Positions 6,532 through 10,691 of a stretch of 10,691 nt of DNA are shown piece by piece (within the stretch, counting starts at the first letter, position 1; every line of letters starts with the position of its first letter). Source of the stretch: Roseovarius sp. UBA6217. Lineage in GTDB: Bacteria; Pseudomonadota; Alphaproteobacteria; Rhodobacterales; Rhodobacteraceae. Location: assembly GCA_002421985.1 (NCBI GenBank), contig DISF01000081.1, positions 1 through 10,691 of the forward strand. Reading direction: 5' to 3'. Under the pieces are notes generated by a model. That model was not told the origin of the DNA, did not search any database, and saw only the letters and a program-made list of their open reading frames with translations. The translations under genes and the position numbers were made by a program.

Positions 6532-6616
6532 GGGATCCCTTTCCATCTGCCGCTCATGGGCCACTCATGGGCCGCGCGCCGGGAAAGGGGGGTATCAACG
6601 CGCCGTTAACCGTGTC

Positions 6617-6859
6617 TCAGCCCACCGTGACGGTGGGCCGCCACACCATCGGATAGCCCTCGCGCATCATCCGGCCGAAAATCTCGGCGGTCTTGACCTT
6701 GCCGTGAATGAACAGGCTGGCGAGGTGATAGGGCGGGTCACGTCATCGGCGTGGAACGCGGCTATCTGGGGCGATGACATCGCGGGCGGCACCGTCCTGC
6801 GCCTGAACGAGCCCCGGCAGCAGCATGGCGAACAGGATCGACAAAACGGCGCGACGCAT
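6617..6859 (-). pseudogene. Truncated, frameshifted DUF4864-type gene
   Basis: Reading from the ATG at 6859 gives a signal peptide (MRRAVLSILFAMLLPGLVQA) and then QDGAARDVIA. The frame next fails at a run of four Cs (minus strand, 6768-6771); one base over, it continues as QIAAFHADDVTR to about 6733. It shifts back at a C-rich spot (6731-6737) to read YHLASLFIHGKVKTAEIFGRMMREGYPMVWRPTVTVG and stops at 6617-6619. Stitched, this has the DUF4864 layout: signal peptide, QIxAFxADD, then IFGxMxxxGYPMVWRP. Only about 80 of the ~135 residues expected remain; the C-terminal part is missing, and the last codons sit in a 19-bp palindrome (6620-6638). Unshifted, the ORF would end after 38 residues. No good ribosome-binding site is seen. 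Sequencing error could explain the shifts but not the missing C-terminus. Confidence 0.7.
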
Positions 6860-7082
6860 GGCACGTTCTGCGCTGTTGTGGCGCAGAGCCGGTGCTCGAC
6901 ACCTGACACAAAGGGCCCGGTGCCTCACGAGGAACGGTTCTGGCCTGTTGCTGCCATTCGCACTCTGCCCCCCGCGCGGAATCAAGGCGCGCTTGCGCGC
7001 CGCCGCGCAGCGCCCGACCGCCCGGACGGGCGGGCGCTTTTGCAACGTCTCATCCTGAACAATCGTTGAAGTATCTGGCGCG
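6860..7082. other. Intergenic stretch between the pseudogene and repeat copy B
   Basis: No gene is supported. The stretch includes a perfect 7-bp inverted repeat GGCGCGC-TT-GCGCGCC at 6986-7001 and the terminator-like hairpin listed at 7009-7041. The rest shows no motif I recognise. Together with the pseudogene and repeat copy B it forms about 640 bp with no intact gene. Confidence 0.5.
7009..7041 (+). terminator. Terminator-like hairpin on the + strand, with no + gene before it
   Basis: AGCGCCCG (7009-7016) pairs perfectly with CGGGCGCT (7031-7038). One mismatch and CCG/CGG follow inside, with a 6-base loop. A short T-run (7038-7041) follows on the + strand only. On the minus strand there is no T-run, so it would not end minus-strand transcripts efficiently. 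The nearest + gene ends at 4235 and there are minus genes between, so its natural transcript is unknown. Confidence 0.45.
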
Positions 7083-7243
7083 ATAAAGTGACGATCACAC
7101 CCGTTGCAGCGCCCACCCGCGGTCGGGCACCGCGCGGCTCAGCGCATCATATCGAACATCACCTCCAAGCCATTGCCTACGCCTGCGGCACCGCATTTCA
7201 CAATAAGGCAGGCCGGATCACCCCTGGGCAACATCTGTCAGAT
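7083..7243. repeat. Diverged ~160-bp direct repeat, copy B
   Basis: Second copy of the sequence at 1-158, in the same orientation. Shared anchors are ATAAAGTG at the left end, GCGCGGCTC about 49 bases in, GGCCGGATCA at 7211-7220 and CAACATCTGTCAGAT at 7229-7243. The spacing between the last two is 18 bases in both copies. It ends 18 bp before the stop codon of the cytochrome c gene, so it lies in the 3' region of that operon. An open minus frame crosses part of it but is not shared with copy A in a protein-like manner. Origin unknown. Confidence 0.6.
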
Positions 7244-7261
7244 GTCGAACACGAGCGCGGA

Positions 7262-7657
7262 TCACCGTATCTGCAAGGCTTCGAGATAGGCGAGCAGATC
7301 GGCCATCGGCTGCGTGCTGCGGACCGTCTCGCCGGTCTCGTCGCGGATGTCGAGCCGCGCCCCCGCCAGCAGATCGCCATAAACCGGCATCTCGTTGCCA
7401 TGCTCGAGGATCGGGTCGCGCCCGTCGATCCGCCAGATCACCCGCCTGCGCGGGAACATCCCGTCATTTTGCGCGGCAAGCCGTGTCAGGTCCGGCGGAT
7501 CGACCGTCAGTACCCGCACCATCGGCCCGTCGCCCACGCCGGTCGCGCCGTGGCAGGCGGTGCAATAGCGCGCATAGAGACGCTCGCCGATACGGGCATC
7601 CTGTGCCACAGCCCCGGTAGCGACCAGACAGGCCAATGTTGCAATCACCCGTTTCAT
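7262..7657 (-). CDS. Small periplasmic c-type cytochrome
   Basis: A 131-residue exported monoheme cytochrome c. The signal peptide (1-18, AVA before the probable cut) precedes a typical N-terminal helix and the heme-binding motif CTACH (Cys32, Cys35, His36). The likely axial methionine is Met90 in GNEMPVYGDLL, and the C-terminal helix (MADLLAYLEALQ, 118-129) packs on the N-terminal one in this fold. Role inferred as electron transfer in the periplasm; the partner is unknown. The start codon overlaps the lolD stop as ATGA, so it is probably translated by coupling, and only a weak ribosome-binding site is seen. A cytochrome after a lipoprotein-sorting ABC transporter has no obvious functional link. 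Confidence 0.88.
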   Translation of the reverse strand: MKRVIATLACLVATGAVAQDARIGERLYARYCTACHGATGVGDGPMVRVLTVDPPDLTRLAAQNDGMFPRRRVIWRIDGRDPILEHGNEMPVYGDLLAGARLDIRDETGETVRSTQPMADLLAYLEALQIR

Positions 7658-8337
7658 GGCACCACAACCCGCCCCTGATCGAGCCGCACGATGCGATCCA
7701 TCCGCGCCGCAAGATCGAGGTTATGCGTGGCAATCAGCGCCGCCAGCCCGTCGCCCCGCACCAGCCCTTCAAGCGCGGCAAAGACCTGCTCGGCGGTGCC
7801 GGGATCGAGATTGCCGGTCGGCTCGTCGGCCAAAAGCAGGCCGGGCCGATTGGCCAGCGCCCGGCAGAACGCCACCCGTTGCTGCTCGCCCCCCGACATC
7901 GCCGCCGGGCGGTGATCCGCGCGCGCCGCCACCCCCACCTCGGCCAGAAGCGCGCGCGCCCGCGCCTCGGCCTCGCGGCGCGGCACCGCATTGGCAAGCT
8001 GCGGCAGCATCACGTTCTCCAGCGCCGAGAATTCCGGCAGCAGGTGGTGAAACTGGTAGACAAACCCGATCTCGCGCCGCCGCAGCGTGGTGCGCCGCCG
8101 GTCGCCGAGGCCGGTCACATCCGCGCCGCCGATCTCGACCGTGCCCGCATCCGCCGTATCCAGCAGCCCGGCGATATGCAGCAATGTCGATTTTCCCGCC
8201 CCCGAGGGCGCGACCAGTGCCACCATCTCGCCGCGCCCAACCGCAAGGTTCACGCCCGCGAGCACGCGGATCTCGCCCACCTTACCGCGATTATATCCCT
8301 TCTCCACGCCCGCGAGGCGCAGCATCGCCTCACTCAT
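7654..8337 (-). CDS. lolD: LolD-type ABC ATPase of the lipoprotein-releasing complex
   Basis: A 227-residue ABC ATPase that powers removal of outer-membrane lipoproteins from the inner membrane with the LolC/E permease. Visible motifs: Walker A APSGAGKST (43-51), Q-loop YQFHHLLPEFSALENV (94-109, Gln95; the pattern is LolD-like), signature SGGEQ (148-152), Walker B LLLADE (167-172) and H-loop His205. The first Walker A glycine is alanine (Ala43), which I recall as common in Rhodobacterales LolD. The length is normal. It starts 8 bp inside the 3' end of the permease gene with GGAGG about 10 bases before the ATG; an internal ATG four codons on (8325) is less likely. Its stop overlaps the cytochrome start. 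Confidence 0.93.
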   Translation of the reverse strand: MSEAMLRLAGVEKGYNRGKVGEIRVLAGVNLAVGRGEMVALVAPSGAGKSTLLHIAGLLDTADAGTVEIGGADVTGLGDRRRTTLRRREIGFVYQFHHLLPEFSALENVMLPQLANAVPRREAEARARALLAEVGVAARADHRPAAMSGGEQQRVAFCRALANRPGLLLADEPTGNLDPGTAEQVFAALEGLVRGDGLAALIATHNLDLAARMDRIVRLDQGRVVVP

Positions 8338-9619
8338 AGCGCAGCGCCTCCACCGGGTTCATCCGCGCCGCCCGCCGCGCCGGGAATATCGTGACGACAA
8401 AGCTCAGCCCAAGCGACAGCGCCACGGCGGTGCCCACGTCGCCCGCCTGCAATTTCGCGGGCAGGTGATAGATGCCGCGGATCGACGGATCCCAGACCTG
8501 CCCGCCCATCATCATGTTCACAAAGGAAAAAACAGGGTCGATATAGATCGCGAAGAGACAGCCCAAAACCACCCCCGCCGCCGTGCCAAGAAGGCCGGTG
8601 AACGCCCCGCAGATGAAAAACACCCGCAGGATCGACCCTTCGCTCAGGCCCATGGTGCGCAGGATTCCGATATCGCGGCCCTTGTTCTTGACCAGCATCA
8701 CCAGCCCCGAGGTGATGTTGAGCGTGGCAATCAGCACCAGGATCGAGAGGATCACGAACATCACGTTATCCTCCACCTCCAGCGCCCGCAGGAATGCGCC
8801 GCTCGAATCCCGCCAGGTCCAGACCAGCGCCCGCTCTCCGCCCGCGCGCAGCAGATCGGGCACCAGCGCCTCGATACGTTCGGGCACGCGCACCATCACC
8901 TCGATCTCGTCGGCGCGCCCGTCACGGTTGAAGAAACTCTGCGCCTCGGCAAAGGGCAGGTAGACGCGCACCCGGTCGATATCATGGCGTCCGGCGGAAA
9001 AAATATAGGTGACATCATAAGAGTTCATGCGCGGGCTCGTGCCCAGGGGCGTGCGCACCCCGTCGGGCGAGATCAGGCGGATGCGGTCGCCCACGCCCAG
9101 CCCCAATTCGCGCGCCACACCTGAGCCGATGGCGATGCCTTCGGCGAAACGCGCGATATCGCCCTCGGCCGTCGCGGGATCGGCCACGCGCGGGATGGTG
9201 ACAAGGTTTTCCGGCGCGATGCCGAACACCTCGACGCCTGCGTTGCGCCCCTGCGCGGTGGCCATCACCTGCCCCTTGACCAGCGGCGCGGCGCGCGTGA
9301 CCTCCGGCAATGCGCGCAGGCGCTCGGCCATCGCGTCATAGTCGGCGATGGTGCGGTCGATGCGCCCGGTCAGCGGATCGGCTGTTCCGGCCTTGTAGAC
9401 GGTGGCATGGGCATTGGCCCCGAGGATGGTATCCACAAACTCGGCCCGAAACCCCGAGCGCACCGACAGCGTGGCAATCAGCGCGAAGACCGCCAGCGTG
9501 ATACCGATGAGGCTGATCCAGGTCATCACGCTCACCCCGCCCTCGGCGCGGCGCGCGCGCAGGTAGCGCCACGCGATCATCCACTCGAAAGCGGCAAAGG
9601 GGGGAGGGGTCTCGGCCAT
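8330..9619 (-). CDS. LolC/LolE-type lipoprotein-releasing ABC permease
   Basis: A 429-residue inner-membrane permease with the LolC/E layout: a cytoplasmic start (FEWMIAWRYLRARR, 11-24), TM1 (about 32-53), a large periplasmic domain (about 55-283), then three TM segments (about 286-309, 335-360 and 396-413) and the basic tail ARRAARMNPVEALRYE (414-429). The loop KNKGRDIGILRTMGLSEGSI (311-330) is the ATPase-coupling region. Only one such permease gene is present here, which fits alphaproteobacteria that use a single LolC/E-like (LolF) homodimer, but a second could lie elsewhere. Start: AGGAG about 7 bases upstream of 9619. It is first in the operon with lolD and the cytochrome. The upstream neighbour is a repeat-like element rather than the proS gene I recall as common here. 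Confidence 0.92.
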   Translation of the reverse strand: MAETPPPFAAFEWMIAWRYLRARRAEGGVSVMTWISLIGITLAVFALIATLSVRSGFRAEFVDTILGANAHATVYKAGTADPLTGRIDRTIADYDAMAERLRALPEVTRAAPLVKGQVMATAQGRNAGVEVFGIAPENLVTIPRVADPATAEGDIARFAEGIAIGSGVARELGLGVGDRIRLISPDGVRTPLGTSPRMNSYDVTYIFSAGRHDIDRVRVYLPFAEAQSFFNRDGRADEIEVMVRVPERIEALVPDLLRAGGERALVWTWRDSSGAFLRALEVEDNVMFVILSILVLIATLNITSGLVMLVKNKGRDIGILRTMGLSEGSILRVFFICGAFTGLLGTAAGVVLGCLFAIYIDPVFSFVNMMMGGQVWDPSIRGIYHLPAKLQAGDVGTAVALSLGLSFVVTIFPARRAARMNPVEALRYE

Positions 9620-9701
9620 TCCGGCTCCTGTCTCGGGATCGCGCGGACAGTGCGGTTTTCAACGGGGGGCGTCAAGGATGAACGGGGTGTTCGAAATCTT
9701 G

Positions 9702-9974
9702 AAAAGATCATCTTTTGATGCAGGCCATACCGGCGCGGGCCTGTGGGGCGACCCGGTCCATCGCTCCGATGAGATAGAGGCCAGGCCGCGCGCTCGCGGC
9801 CTGACAAGCCACATCCACCGCAAGGGCAAGCGCGGGCCAAGCCGTCGGGCGAAGAGGCCAAGCACAGCGCCGGGGCGCACCATCGGCATGGTGCGCGCGA
9901 AGGTCAGGATCGGGATGAAGACCCTCGCCTGCAATGAGGAGGGCAAGGACTTGATCCGGGGGATCAAGTCTGGT
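9702..9974. repeat. Hairpin-rich repeat-like element at a gene junction
   Basis: About 270 bp lie between the broken DUF2948 gene and the lolC/E leader. They hold four perfect inverted repeats: AAAAGAT-C-ATCTTTT (9702-9716), AGGCCGCG-CGCT-CGCGGCCT (9783-9802), GCGCACCAT-CGGC-ATGGTGCGC (9875-9896) and GACTTGATCC-GGG-GGATCAAGTC (9948-9970). All three + frames are largely open, as expected for GC-rich DNA. A 116-codon + frame (9678-10028) crosses the element and continues into the antisense of the DUF2948 gene, so I do not call it coding. The right edge coincides with the point where DUF2948 likeness ends. It could be a dispersed repeat, a nonautonomous mobile element or a structured RNA; the name is unknown to me. 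Confidence 0.5.
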
Positions 9975-10071
9975 GCGCCAGCGCCGAGATCACCGCGAGG
10001 TCATCGGGGTCGAAGGCGGCGAGGTTGAGCGGGGTTTCGCGCCCGTCCTCGAATCTGGCGTCTTCGGTCAT
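9964..10071 (-). pseudogene. Truncated DUF2948-type gene, N-terminal 35 codons only
   Basis: Directly after murA, with ATGA overlap, a short frame begins with MTEDARFEDG and continues as RETPLNLAAF, then DPDDLAVISALA. This matches the start of DUF2948 proteins as I remember them (DAxFEDGxExPLxL, then EDLxVISALxQDAV), which in Rhodobacterales often follow murA and precede hisD and are about 145 residues long. Likeness ends at ALA plus CA of the next codon. The frame then runs into the inverted repeat of the adjacent element and stops at 9964-9966. Neither the rest of the domain nor hisD is found between here and lolC/E. A weak AGAGGA lies about 10 bases before the ATG. The 35-residue remnant may still be translated but should not fold as the family does. 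Confidence 0.65.
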
Positions 10072-10691
10072 TGGCCGGTGATCCTCTCGATTTTCGCGCC
10101 CACGGCACCGAGTTTCTGTTCCACGCTCTCATAGCCGCGATCAAGGTGGTAGACGCGGCTGACGGTGGTTTCGCCCTCCGCCGCCAGCCCCGCGAGAATG
10201 AGCGAGACGGAGGCGCGCAGATCTGTGGCCATCACCGGCGCGCCCTTGAGGTGATCCACCCCGGTGACGGTGGCGCTGCCGCCCTGCACGTCGATCTTTG
10301 CCCCCATGCGCATGAGTTCCGGCGCATGCATGAAGCGGTTCTCGAAAATGCGCTCCTCGAGCACCGATACCCCTTCGGCGGTGGCCAGAAGCGCCATCAT
10401 CTGCGCCTGAAGATCGGTCGGGAAGCCGGGAAACGGCGCTGTCACCACATCGACGGCGCGCACGCGGCCATTCCTGCGCGCGACGGTGAGGCCCGCCCCG
10501 GTCTGCGTGACCGAGACGCCCGCCGCGTCGAGCCGCTCGCAGAACGCCTCGAGCAGGTCGATCCGCCCGCCAAGGCAGGTCACCTCGCCGCCGCAGATCG
10601 CAGGTGCCAGCATATAGGTGCCAAGCTCGATCCGGTCGGGCACCACCGCGTGCGTGGCCCCGCCGAGGCGGTCCACGCCTTGAATGGTGAT
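10068..10691 (-). CDS. murA: UDP-N-acetylglucosamine 1-carboxyvinyltransferase, C-terminal half (partial)
   Basis: MurA transfers enolpyruvate from PEP to UDP-GlcNAc, the first committed step of peptidoglycan synthesis in the cytoplasm. The 207 residues here run off the window's right end and align with about residues 213-419 of the E. coli enzyme. They include VPDRIELGTYMLAPAICGG, the PGFPTDLQAQ motif with the aspartate equivalent to E. coli Asp305, FENRFMHAPELMRMGA, the VMATDLRAS motif and DRGYE with the arginine equivalent to Arg397. The PEP-binding cysteine (Cys115 in E. coli, aspartate in some groups) lies outside the window. The stop overlaps the start of the broken DUF2948 gene as ATGA. 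Confidence 0.96.
   Translation of the reverse strand: MTIQGVDRLGGATHAVVPDRIELGTYMLAPAICGGEVTCLGGRIDLLEAFCERLDAAGVSVTQTGAGLTVARRNGRVRAVDVVTAPFPGFPTDLQAQMMALLATAEGVSVLEERIFENRFMHAPELMRMGAKIDVQGGSATVTGVDHLKGAPVMATDLRASVSLILAGLAAEGETTVSRVYHLDRGYESVEQKLGAVGAKIERITGQ

Noticed and set aside
6553..6573. Tandem 11-bp duplication (CTCATGGGCCA then CTCATGGGCC) before the beta-helix gene
   Set aside because: Only two units with no flanking symmetry or known motif; probably a slippage event. It does create an upstream in-frame ATG, which I did not use as start.
4975..6609. A 544-codon + strand open frame opposite the beta-helix gene
   Set aside because: It is antisense to a clear protein-coding gene, is rich in His, Arg, Asp and Gly as antisense frames of GC-rich genes are, and shows no domain pattern.
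7636..9124. Long + strand frames opposite lolD and lolC/E
   Set aside because: They are shadows of well supported ABC transporter genes, Arg/Pro-rich with no recognisable motifs.
9678..10028. A 116-codon + strand frame spanning the hairpin-rich element
   Set aside because: It continues into the antisense of the DUF2948 remnant, other frames are also open, and its sequence is very basic without a known fold. Left as noncoding unless a multi-copy search shows protein conservation.
1..10691. CRISPR arrays, tRNA or rRNA genes, integrases, transposases, toxin-antitoxin or defence genes
   Set aside because: I looked for regularly spaced repeats, cloverleaf-like segments and signature motifs of these systems on both strands and found none.

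Overview
The window looks like a chromosomal segment of a Rhodobacterales (Roseobacter/Paracoccaceae-type) alphaproteobacterium. The grounds are high GC coding sequence, family-typical small proteins (DUF5665, DUF4864 and DUF2948 types), a single LolC/E-type permease paired with LolD, and candidate CtrA and Fnr-type sites. All assignments come from reading the sequence and remembered family signatures; no database search was run.

Layout, left to right. Positions 1-502 hold no gene: a ~160-bp sequence (1-158) that recurs in diverged form at 7083-7243, some GC-rich hairpins and an 18-bp dyad (354-371) before a 1-Cys (Prx6-type) peroxiredoxin on + (503-1213). Its tail overlaps the tail of a convergent YbgC-type acyl-CoA thioesterase (1186-1587, -) that stands apart from any tol-pal genes. 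An AT-richer gap follows with four tandem imperfect hairpins (1706-1908), resembling interspersed palindromic repeats of alphaproteobacteria. Next comes a minus-strand block: VanZ-like membrane protein, UspF/G-like universal stress protein with an Fnr-like box upstream, a DUF5665-type one-TM protein, and an ABM-domain protein coupled to it by a TGATG overlap. A divergent + gene (3579-4235) encodes a probable outer-membrane beta-barrel protein preceded by one perfect and one near-perfect CtrA box. It converges, 4 bp apart, on a large minus-strand right-handed beta-helix (pectate-lyase-superfamily) protein (4240-6531).

Behind that gene lies decayed DNA: a truncated, frameshifted DUF4864 pseudogene (6617-6859), an orphan + strand terminator-like hairpin (7009-7041) and the second copy of the 160-bp repeat. 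Then comes a tight minus-strand operon in transcription order lolC/E, lolD, small secreted cytochrome c, joined by 8-bp and 4-bp overlaps. Upstream of lolC/E, a hairpin-rich ~270-bp element (about 9702-9974) abuts a DUF2948-type gene cut to 35 codons, itself coupled by ATGA overlap to murA, whose C-terminal half ends the window.

Overall this is ordinary housekeeping and accessory content, with repeat-like sequences or decayed genes at several block boundaries. That suggests past rearrangement, most clearly at the murA/DUF2948-lolC junction. I see no CRISPR, tRNA, rRNA, insertion sequence or recognisable phage or defence system. The most interesting leads are the two repeat families, the junction element and the two candidate regulatory sites.
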